Assembly: GCA_002364735.1 (NCBI GenBank)
Contig: DEZB01000038.1
Location: 1 to 31,413 of the forward strand
From: Bacteroidales bacterium UBA3143
GTDB taxonomy: Bacteria; Bacteroidota; Bacteroidia; Bacteroidales; Dysgonomonadaceae
Reading direction: 5' to 3'
Length of the DNA: 31,413 nt
Positions 25,303-31,413 of this stretch are shown piece by piece. How positions within the stretch are numbered: the first letter of the stretch is position 1; the number at the start of each line of letters is the position of its first letter. Under the pieces are notes generated by a model. It saw only the letters and a list, made by a program, of their open reading frames with translations, made no database searches and was not told where the DNA came from. The translations under genes and the position numbers were made by a program.

Positions 25303-25310
25303 TATATTTG
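25303..25310 (+). promoter_or_regulatory. -7 element directly before umuD
   Basis: TATATTTG matches TAnnTTTG and lies only 5 bases before the umuD ATG. A -33 TTTG at the usual distance is not evident, as might be expected for a regulated SOS-type promoter. Confidence 0.45.
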
Positions 25311-25315
25311 CAATC

Positions 25316-25750
25316 ATGAAATCAATATATAAGTCTACAAGTCTTGAACTATTTACACCTGGTACTTCTGCAATGGAGCTGCCATTCGTGGGAAGGGTAG
25401 TTGCTGGATTCCCATCTCCAGCTGATGATTTTGTGTATGAAAGCATTGACATAAACAAGCTTATTGTAAAGCATCCAGATGCAACTTTTTATGCCCGCGT
25501 TAAGGGTCAATCAATGACAGGCGATTTTATGGAAGACGATCTCTTGGTAATAGATCGCAGCATGGAATGGAGCGATAACAAAATAGCACTCTGTTTTGTG
25601 GAAAACGAATTCACACTGAAAAGATTAAAAATAGTAGATGGTAAATGTTATCTGATCCCTTCCAATAAAGAATTTCCTGTTCTTGAAGTGAATGATATCA
25701 ATGAGGTAATAATTTGGGGTATCGTCACCTATTCAATCAAAAAACACTAA
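25316..25750 (+). CDS. umuD: UmuD-type self-cleaving subunit of DNA polymerase V
   Basis: This LexA-like S24 peptidase undergoes RecA-stimulated self-cleavage and then binds UmuC to form the error-prone polymerase. The cleavage site is Ala30-Gly31 in VVAGFPSPADDF. The catalytic dyad is Ser66 (KGQSMTGDF) and Lys102 (TLKRLK), a spacing close to that of the E. coli protein. There is no helix-turn-helix, so it is not LexA. The 144-aa length is normal. The ATG at 25316 keeps a normal N-terminal arm before the cleavage site. umuC follows 11 bases later. Confidence 0.94.
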   Translation: MKSIYKSTSLELFTPGTSAMELPFVGRVVAGFPSPADDFVYESIDINKLIVKHPDATFYARVKGQSMTGDFMEDDLLVIDRSMEWSDNKIALCFVENEFTLKRLKIVDGKCYLIPSNKEFPVLEVNDINEVIIWGIVTYSIKKH

Positions 25751-25761
25751 AGCTGAAAAGA

Positions 25762-27015
25762 ATGTATTCATTGATCGATTGCAACAATTTTTACGCTTCG
25801 TGTGAACGGGTATTTAATCCCTCGCTGAATGGCAAACCTATTGTAGTGTTGAGCAACAACGATGGATGTGTGATAGCGCGAAGCAATGAAGCTAAAAAAC
25901 TTGAAATTCCGATGGGTGCACCTGCATTTCAATACCAACATTTATTTAAAAGACATAACGTAATGGTTTTTTCTGCTAACTTTCATCTATATGGCGATAT
26001 GAGTCATAGGGTGATGAATATTCTAAGCACTTACAGTCCTACCACAGAAATTTACTCTATTGATGAATGCTTCTTATCGCTGCATGGCCTGAAAGTTGAC
26101 TTTTACCAGTATGGTTTAGACATGGTGAAGAAAGTAGGAAAGTGGACCGGTATTCCAATAAGTGTGGGTACTGCACCCACAAAAGCTTTAGCGAAAATTG
26201 CTAATCGAATTGCCAAAAAATTTCCTGAAGTAACCAAAGGTTGCTATGTTATAGATAGCGAAGAAAAAAGAATTAAAGCCTTAAAATGGTTGCCCATTGA
26301 AGATGTGTGGGGTATAGGGAGACAAAATGCAAAAAAACTATTTGCTCAAGGAGTAAAGAAGGCTTATGACTTTACCGAAATGCCCGAGAGTTGGGTGTTG
26401 AAACACATGACCATTGTAGGGCTTCGTCTTCAAAAAGATTTAAAAGGAATTGAATCCATTGAAATGGAAGAAGAAGAGAAGAGAAAAAGTATTTCTACAA
26501 CTCGTTCTTTTGATAAAGATTGCGATACTTTTGATGAGCTGAAAGAGCGCATGATTGCCTACACTACTCTATCTGCACAAAAGTTACGTAATCAGAAATC
26601 GTTATGCAAAGCAATTAGCATTTTTATTGAAACCAATCAATTTAAAGAAACAGAGAACTATTACTACAAATCGGTCAACTTAAAACTACCTTTTTCAACT
26701 TCTTCCACATTAGAGTTGGTAGCCTTTGCTATTATGGGCTTGAGATATATTTATCGCGATAATCTCCATTACAAAAAAGCTGGTATTACGCTCACTCATT
26801 TAGTGGATGCTGATTGTTATCAACCCTCCCTGTTCTTCAACTCTAATCCTAAACATCGCGAATTAATGAAAGTAATAGACAGAATAAATGGTACCTATCA
26901 AAACAATGCTGTACGGTTGGCAGCGATGGATAAAATAACATTTAAGATGAAGCAAGAACACTTGTCACCCAAATATACTACTAATATAAGGGATGTAATT
27001 GAGGTGATTTTGTGA
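25762..27015 (+). CDS. umuC: UmuC-type Y-family DNA polymerase
   Basis: This is the catalytic subunit of translesion polymerase V. It opens with YSLIDCNNFYASCERVF, with the metal-binding Asp6, and has the second catalytic motif in YSIDECFLSL. The SVGTAPTKALAKIANRIAKK and WLPIEDVWGIGRQNAKKL segments are the Y-family palm and helix-hairpin-helix parts. The little-finger region follows, and the C-terminus carries the UmuC tail (GITLTHLVDADCYQPSLF). At 418 aa it is normal. I chose the ATG at 25762 because the family starts at M-x-x-L-I-D-C-N; a longer frame opening inside umuD adds 16 unrelated residues. Confidence 0.94.
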   Translation: MYSLIDCNNFYASCERVFNPSLNGKPIVVLSNNDGCVIARSNEAKKLEIPMGAPAFQYQHLFKRHNVMVFSANFHLYGDMSHRVMNILSTYSPTTEIYSIDECFLSLHGLKVDFYQYGLDMVKKVGKWTGIPISVGTAPTKALAKIANRIAKKFPEVTKGCYVIDSEEKRIKALKWLPIEDVWGIGRQNAKKLFAQGVKKAYDFTEMPESWVLKHMTIVGLRLQKDLKGIESIEMEEEEKRKSISTTRSFDKDCDTFDELKERMIAYTTLSAQKLRNQKSLCKAISIFIETNQFKETENYYYKSVNLKLPFSTSSTLELVAFAIMGLRYIYRDNLHYKKAGITLTHLVDADCYQPSLFFNSNPKHRELMKVIDRINGTYQNNAVRLAAMDKITFKMKQEHLSPKYTTNIRDVIEVIL

Positions 27016-27021
27016 TAACTT

Positions 27022-27046
27022 GCGATTACGCAATTTTGCAAATCGC
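27022..27046 (+). terminator. Hairpin just after umuC, possible terminator
   Basis: GCGATT pairs with AATCGC, and GCAA with TTGC inside it, forming a near-continuous hairpin beginning 7 bases past the umuC stop. There is no U-run after it, so terminator function is uncertain. Confidence 0.4.
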
Positions 27047-27120
27047 CTGTTGCAAATCAAATTTCATACAGTTATTCAAATAAAGAAGGATACCCTTGCG
27101 AAACATTCTTCTTTTCATTT

Positions 27121-27700
27121 GTGTGCCGTGCATGATGATTAACATTGTGGTGAAAATCCACTATGGAGGTTTTTGAGCATCAACCATCAACCATTAGTTG
27201 AAGACAAGGGTATCCAACGTGAGATGGAATCAAAAGGAAGTCGTAGGCAAAACTTAATTCGGAGAACACCAACCATACCAGGTATAACCGCTGGGATGAA
27301 ACTGCATAATAAGTCAAAGTCCAAAGATTAAACGGACAGCAGGATGTAAATATAGCAAGAAGATTGAGTGAAAGTTAAGAATTACCTTATCATGGAAGGT
27401 CTAACTGAATTATGAAGGACAGAATCTTAATCAAATGAATACTAAATGAATGTAACCTGATGAAAGGATGTCTCCATAAAAATCGGAAGATACTTGGCAA
27501 ATGACAGATAGGAAGTAAATCGACACTAAATTGGAGAGCAGTCTTACTTTGGGATAACTGAAAACAACTTCTTCACAAAGATTGAATAGAGAAATTTTTG
27601 GATGTCCGTGTATAAATTAAGAAACCGCCATGTACCATAGTCGTACGCAGGGCGGTGTAAGAAGACAGATAGGGAATTAATCCCTATCTTCCTACTCGAT
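27121..27700 (+). mobile_element. Group II intron without an encoded reverse transcriptase
   Basis: The 5' end GTGTGCC fits the group II GUGYG rule and is followed by a GGTGAAAATCC segment typical of bacterial domain I. Near the 3' end, ACCGCC (27624-27629) and GGCGGT flank a domain V-like hairpin with an inner GTAC/GTAC stem. Domain VI follows: AGATAGGGA pairs perfectly with TCCCTATCT, then CCTACTCGAT, with a bulged-type adenosine at 27694, six bases before the proposed 3' splice site. The last bases of the left flank, TCATTT and CTTCTT, are complementary to AAATGA (27433 or 27444) and AAGAAG (27357) inside the element, in the right order for EBS1 and EBS2. The length of 580 bases leaves no room for a maturase gene; none is readable in domain IV. 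Splicing and movement would need a protein supplied from elsewhere. Confidence 0.85.
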
Positions 27701-27709
27701 TTCAAGTAA

Positions 27710-27856
27710 TCATAACTTTGGTTTCTTTGATTCACTTTTTTTATCAGCAGGCTTTTTATCAGCCGTGCTTGTGCTTTTATTAATACCATCCTTAGGATTT
27801 TTAGTGCCTTCCTTAGTTTCAATTGGATCTTTTGATTTGTCTTTCTTTTTATTCAT
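27710..27856 (-). CDS. 48-residue lysine-rich small protein
   Basis: A short minus-strand frame that starts MNKKKDKSKDPIETK and ends KKSESKKPKL. About a third of its 48 residues are lysine, with Asp, Ser, Thr and Pro making up much of the rest, and there is no hydrophobic stretch. It should be a disordered, strongly basic polypeptide; possible roles include nucleic-acid or ribosome association, but nothing shows this directly. Its stop is only 10 bases from the 3' end of the group II intron, which lies in the opposite orientation. No matching promoter was found. Coding is plausible from amino-acid composition and the clean frame; chance is not excluded in AT-rich DNA. Confidence 0.55.
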   Translation of the reverse strand: MNKKKDKSKDPIETKEGTKNPKDGINKSTSTADKKPADKKSESKKPKL

Positions 27857-28058
27857 GGCTTTATGTAATTAATATTCCAACCGTTAATTCGATTGGTAAA
27901 AATTAAACATTCTATTAATATTTTTGTTCCACAAATAAGATGTTATTTTCTTTGCTCCTCAATCAGTTGTCTTCTTTCTTCTTTGTAGGTTGACTACTCT
28001 TTTTAGTAGCCTCTTTGTTTTCTTTTTACATAACAAACACGAACTCCATTTTTTTTAG
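27857..28058. other. AT-rich spacer before pta
   Basis: No full gene. It contains the broken short lysine-rich frame at 27963-28031 and the CTACT-CTTTTT-AGTAG hairpin within it. Otherwise nothing was recognised. Confidence 0.35.
27963..28031 (-). pseudogene. Possible broken lysine-rich mini-gene
   Basis: After an ATG at 28031 the second codon is TAA; reading on in the same frame gives KENKEATKKSSQPTKKKEDN and then TGA. The composition resembles the intact 48-residue lysine-rich protein about 110 bases away. It could be a decayed relative or simply A-rich DNA that looks alike; I cannot decide without comparison. Confidence 0.25.
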
Positions 28059-28066
28059 TAATTTTG
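28059..28066 (+). promoter_or_regulatory. -7 element for the pta cluster
   Basis: TAATTTTG matches TAnnTTTG, about 65 bases before the pta ATG. No clear -33 element. Confidence 0.4.
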
Positions 28067-28131
28067 TCAGAATCAGAATTCAGTATTCTTATCATAGATT
28101 CAAAACTAATAAAATATCAATATAATATACA

Positions 28132-29148
28132 ATGAAGTTAATAGAAGACATTATCGCTCGTGCTAAAGTTGATAAACAACGTATCGTACTTCCCGAGAGT
28201 AAAGAAGATCGAACTTTGAAAGCAGCTGACTTATTAATTAAGGATGAGGTGGCGGATATAATTCTGATAGGTGATAAATCTGATATTATAGATAAAGCGA
28301 AATCTTTGAATCTTTATCACATCGAAGAAGCAATATTTATAAATCCTGAAACTAACACAAAAAAAGAAGAGTACATCAATCTGCTTGTTGATCTGAGGAA
28401 ACACAAAGGCATGACACCTGACAAAGCCGAAGGTCTTGTGAAAGATCCATTGTTTTTGGCTTGTTTAATGATTAAAAACGGAGATGCTGATGGTGAAGTG
28501 GCAGGTGCCGAAAATACCACAGGTAATGTATTACGACCAGCATTACAAATTGTGAAAACCTCTCCCGGGATTAAAGTAGTTTCTGGTGCTTTTCTTATGT
28601 TTACTCCTTTTGATGAATATGGTGACAATGGTGTATTGCTCTTTGCAGATTGTGCAGTTATGCCCAATCCCAATGCCAATGAATTGGCGCAAATAGCTGT
28701 TTCGTCGGCGCAAACGTGGCAAGCCCTTACAGGGAAAGAACCACGTGTGGGGATGCTTAGCTTTTCTACAAAAGGAAGTGCGAAGCACGAAATGGTGGAT
28801 AAAGTTGTAGAAGCAACTCAAATTGTAAAAGAGATGAGTGCTGACTTGATAGTGGATGGCGAGCTACAAGCTGATGCCGCAATTGTGCCTTCCATTGCTA
28901 AGAGTAAAGCTCCCGAAAGCAAACTTGCTGGTAAAGCCAATGTGTTGGTGTTTCCAACATTGGAGTCGGGTAATATTTCATATAAATTGGTGCAACGTCT
29001 TGGTAATGTTGAAGCAGTAGGACCAATCCTTCAAGGTATGGCAGCACCCATCAATGATTTATCACGAGGTTGTTCAATAGATGATATTTATAGAATGGTT
29101 GCAGTAACTGCAAATCAAGCCATTGAATACAAGAAACAAACAATATAA
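28132..29148 (+). CDS. pta: Phosphate acetyltransferase
   Basis: Pta converts acetyl-CoA and phosphate to acetyl phosphate and CoA, the step before acetate kinase in acetate production. The 338-aa protein is the short, single-domain PTA/PTB form. Recognisable stretches are RIVLPESKEDRTLKAADLL near the N-terminus, GEVAGAENTTGNVLRPALQI, a central MLSFSTKGSAKHEMVDKV, DGELQADAAIVPSIAKSKAPES and the NVLVFPTLESGNISYKLVQR segment. There is no N-terminal DRTGG or AAA-like extension. It is the first gene of a three-gene cluster with the dehydrogenase-like gene (5 bases after) and ackA. Confidence 0.96.
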   Translation: MKLIEDIIARAKVDKQRIVLPESKEDRTLKAADLLIKDEVADIILIGDKSDIIDKAKSLNLYHIEEAIFINPETNTKKEEYINLLVDLRKHKGMTPDKAEGLVKDPLFLACLMIKNGDADGEVAGAENTTGNVLRPALQIVKTSPGIKVVSGAFLMFTPFDEYGDNGVLLFADCAVMPNPNANELAQIAVSSAQTWQALTGKEPRVGMLSFSTKGSAKHEMVDKVVEATQIVKEMSADLIVDGELQADAAIVPSIAKSKAPESKLAGKANVLVFPTLESGNISYKLVQRLGNVEAVGPILQGMAAPINDLSRGCSIDDIYRMVAVTANQAIEYKKQTI

Positions 29149-29153
29149 ATTAG

Positions 29154-30128
29154 ATGAGTGAGTTAATTATAGAAGCTCTTGAGCAGTTTGGACTTAGTTT
29201 GAGTTCGAAAGATAGAAAAAGATCCTTATTCTCAAAAATAGGTGTAGTAGGCTGTGGAAAAGAAGGACGAAATATTGTGAATCTAACTGCTTCAGCAGGA
29301 TTGGATGTAGTTTTTATGGAAGAGTCCGATGAGCGTATTGAATATGTTATGAATACACTCAATGATAATTTAAATACGAAAGTAGAAAATTGGGGGTTGA
29401 CACAAGCCGAAAAAAGAGGTATTATGAATCGCATAACTCCTACTTTGTCATATGAAGATTTCGTGGGTTGCGATTTTGTTGTTGAATGTACCCGTTTTTC
29501 AGAAACAGGTAGAAGAAGCACTCAGTTAAGAAAAAACGTATTTAAAAAGTTGGAGGAGGTGCTTGAGCCCGATGCAATAATTGCTACAAATGGTTCTACA
29601 GTAATTATAAGTGAATTGGCGGCCGAACTTGAACATAAAGAACGTTGTGTAAGTCTTTATTTCCCAGTATCACATTCGGGCGCAAACGTATTAGAAATTG
29701 TTAGCGGTATGTATACTTCAGAAGAGGTATATAATAGGATAGTTCTTTTTGCTAAACTCATCAACTACATTCCTCATAAAATATACGAAAGCAATGGAAA
29801 TATCAGCCTTAGGGTATTAGCTATAATGTTGAACGAGGCATGTCAGATATTGATGGAAGGCGTTTCTACGCTTGAAAATATAGATAGGACTTTCACAGTG
29901 ATATATGGACAACGATTCGGAATCTTCAGATTGGCTGACATTGTAGGAATAGAGCGCATAGTAACACTTATGGAAACTATGTTTAATGATTACGGAGATA
30001 AAAAATACAAGCCAAATCCTATTTTATGGAAGTTGTATCGCACCAATCAATTGGGTGTTCGTACAGGAAAAGGTTTTTATATATATGAAGGTGAAAAAGT
30101 CATTGAATTTAACAAAGCAGTTTTTTAG
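29154..30128 (+). CDS. 3-hydroxyacyl-CoA dehydrogenase-like protein with altered active site
   Basis: A homologue of 3-hydroxybutyryl-CoA dehydrogenase (Hbd/HCDH). After a 26-residue N-terminal extension, the Rossmann motif GCGKEG lies at 33-38 with the acidic residue Glu56 after the second strand. The C-terminal domain ends in LYRTNQLGVRTGKGFYIYEG, clearly of this family. However, the usual HFFNP active-site segment reads YFPVS (169-173), so the catalytic His is replaced by Tyr169, although Glu181 is kept in VLEIVSG. The Asn-Arg of the C-terminal domain reads Leu219-Arg220, and the PMGP loop reads RFGI. It may therefore be a changed-specificity or non-catalytic member. It lies between pta and ackA, 5 and 21 bases away, so it is very likely co-expressed with acetate fermentation. 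Family assignment is secure, activity is not. Confidence 0.82.
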   Translation: MSELIIEALEQFGLSLSSKDRKRSLFSKIGVVGCGKEGRNIVNLTASAGLDVVFMEESDERIEYVMNTLNDNLNTKVENWGLTQAEKRGIMNRITPTLSYEDFVGCDFVVECTRFSETGRRSTQLRKNVFKKLEEVLEPDAIIATNGSTVIISELAAELEHKERCVSLYFPVSHSGANVLEIVSGMYTSEEVYNRIVLFAKLINYIPHKIYESNGNISLRVLAIMLNEACQILMEGVSTLENIDRTFTVIYGQRFGIFRLADIVGIERIVTLMETMFNDYGDKKYKPNPILWKLYRTNQLGVRTGKGFYIYEGEKVIEFNKAVF

Positions 30129-30149
30129 ACTGAAACAAAAAATAAGATA

Positions 30150-31367
30150 ATGAAAATTTTGGTATTGAATTGCGGAAGTTCATCAATAAAATATAAAGTG
30201 TTTAACATGGATACGCATGAAGTGTTGGCACAAGGAGGCGTAGAAAAAATTGGATTAGCTGGGTCGTTTTTGAAACTAATATTGCCTAATGGACAAAAAG
30301 TAATGTTAGAAGGAGAGGTTTTAGAACATAGAGCTGGCATTGAGTATATATTAGGCGTATTGATCAGTCAAAAGTATGGTTGTATAGAATCATTAGATGA
30401 AATAGGTGCTGTTGGCCATCGTGTTGTGCATGGGGGAGAGCGATTTAATGAGAGTGTACTTATAAACGATGAGGTGATTGATATGATCGAAGAGTGTATT
30501 GATTTAGCTCCTCTTCACAATCCACCTAACTTAAAGGGTATATATGCAATTTTAGAGTTTATGCCAGGCACACCTCAAGTGGCGGTTTTTGATACTGCAT
30601 TTCATCAGACATTACCCGATTATGCTTACTTCTACCCCCTTCCATACTCTTTATATGAGAAGCATAACATTCGTCGATACGGTTTTCACGGAACCAGTCA
30701 CAGATATGTTTCAAGGAGAGTATGCGAGTTCTTAAATGTACCATATGAATCACAACGTATAATAACTGCTCATATCGGAAACGGAGCATCCACTGCTGCA
30801 ATTCTAAATGGTAAATCAATAGATACCAGTATGGGCATGAATCCAGTTGAAGGTCTTATGATGGGGACACGTACTGGCGATATTGACCCAGGTGTTATTT
30901 CTTATGTTATGGAGAAAGAGCATTTAGGTACACAGGGTATTTCAACCCTTATCAATAAGTTTTCTGGCGTATTGGGTATTTCAGGTATTTCTTCTGATAT
31001 GCGCGAAATTGAAGATGCAGTTAATAAAGGAGATGAAAGAGCAGAGTTGGCATTGAACATGTATAACTATCGAATCAAAAAATATATAGGGTCATTTGGT
31101 GCTGTCTTAGGTGGATTAGATATTCTTGTATTTACTGGTGGAGTAGGAGAAAACATGGCACCTGTGCGTAAAGCTGTTTGTGAAAACATGGGATATATGG
31201 GTATTGAACTTGATGATGCATTAAATGAATCAACACGTTCTAAAGAAGCTGTTATAAGTACGTCAAACTCTAAAGTAAAGGTAGTTGTTATCCCTACTGA
31301 TGAGGAATTAACAATTGCCCAAGATGCAAATGAAATTTTGGAGCAATTGGCTGTTGAAAATAGATGA
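30150..31367 (+). CDS. ackA: Acetate kinase
   Basis: AckA turns acetyl phosphate and ADP into acetate and ATP, the energy-yielding end of acetate fermentation. Signatures include LVLNCGSSSIKYK at the N-terminus, GHRVVHGGERF, VAVFDTAFHQTLP with the catalytic Asp, RYGFHGTSHRYV, THIGNG-like AHIGNGASTAAI, and the C-terminal TDEELTIAQDANEI. The 405-aa length is normal. It follows the dehydrogenase-like gene by 21 bases, and its stop overlaps the start of another frame at the window edge. Confidence 0.97.
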   Translation: MKILVLNCGSSSIKYKVFNMDTHEVLAQGGVEKIGLAGSFLKLILPNGQKVMLEGEVLEHRAGIEYILGVLISQKYGCIESLDEIGAVGHRVVHGGERFNESVLINDEVIDMIEECIDLAPLHNPPNLKGIYAILEFMPGTPQVAVFDTAFHQTLPDYAYFYPLPYSLYEKHNIRRYGFHGTSHRYVSRRVCEFLNVPYESQRIITAHIGNGASTAAILNGKSIDTSMGMNPVEGLMMGTRTGDIDPGVISYVMEKEHLGTQGISTLINKFSGVLGISGISSDMREIEDAVNKGDERAELALNMYNYRIKKYIGSFGAVLGGLDILVFTGGVGENMAPVRKAVCENMGYMGIELDDALNESTRSKEAVISTSNSKVKVVVIPTDEELTIAQDANEILEQLAVENR

Positions 31368-31413
31368 GTTTCAATTTAGTTTTAGTTGGTGATATTAACC
31401 CATCTTGCAGGCT
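31364..31413 (+). CDS. Start of a further gene, cut by the window edge
   Basis: An ATG at 31364 overlaps the ackA TGA (ATGA arrangement) and opens a frame starting MSFNLVLVGDINPSC that runs to the window edge. The overlap suggests translational coupling to ackA. Sixteen codons are too few to name a product. Confidence 0.5.
   Translation, partial: MSFNLVLVGDINPSCR

Noticed and set aside
25714..25761. Upstream extension of umuC into umuD
   Set aside because: The extra 16 residues are not part of the family; the ATG at 25762 gives the canonical N-terminus.
27544..27822. 92-codon minus-strand frame
   Set aside because: It crosses the intron 3' boundary and overlaps the 48-residue gene in another frame; it matches no family and is explained by the intron.
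28317..28821. Minus-strand frames of 120 and 92 codons inside pta
   Set aside because: Antisense shadows of a well-conserved gene.

Overview
This is a 31.4 kb piece of an AT-rich bacterial chromosome that looks like Bacteroidota, most likely the order Bacteroidales. The evidence is a short RpoD-type sigma factor without region 1.1, a fused lpxC-fabZ gene, a DUF3078 outer-membrane protein, a paired-cysteine OmpA protein, an ACT-less SerA of the Bacteroides type, and repeated promoter-like sites of the Bacteroidota form (TTTG, about 20 bases, TAnnTTTG). Shine-Dalgarno sequences are not evident. Genus cannot be read from the sequence.

Layout. From the left, minus-strand genes encode an OmpA-family protein, the primary sigma factor, a periplasmic HtrA protease, a membrane glycosyltransferase and diaminopimelate decarboxylase. 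A second minus-strand run reads lemA, two TPM-domain genes and miaA. A plus-strand DUF3078 gene converges with fmt and a ClC channel. Next comes a roughly 310-base array of 41-42 bp repeats, then a minus-strand operon reading recR, a small membrane protein, a HAD phosphatase, a GNAT acetyltransferase and a threonylcarbamoyl-AMP synthase. serC and serA diverge from it on the plus strand. A lipid A operon (lpxD, lpxC-fabZ, lpxA) follows on the minus strand with agmatine deiminase as its last gene. A tRNA-Pro(GGG) with its own promoter and terminator precedes umuDC. A pta, 3-hydroxyacyl-CoA-dehydrogenase-like, ackA cluster ends the window, where another gene appears to start overlapping ackA.

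How the genes fit together. Most of the window is housekeeping: envelope biogenesis and quality control, translation (miaA, fmt, tsaC-type, tRNA-Pro), serine and lysine synthesis, DNA repair (recR, umuDC) and acetate fermentation (pta-ackA).

Points of interest. I see no complete new defence or mobile system. The strongest unexpected items are: a 580-base group II intron with no encoded reverse transcriptase between umuC and pta (27121-27700), with plausible exon-binding pairings; a 3-hydroxyacyl-CoA-dehydrogenase-like protein between pta and ackA whose catalytic His and Asn positions are substituted; the hairpin-rich repeat array at 14984-15295; a TTAGA microsatellite that makes up most of the recR leader and supplies the first base of its start codon; and an unlisted 48-residue lysine-rich gene abutting the intron.
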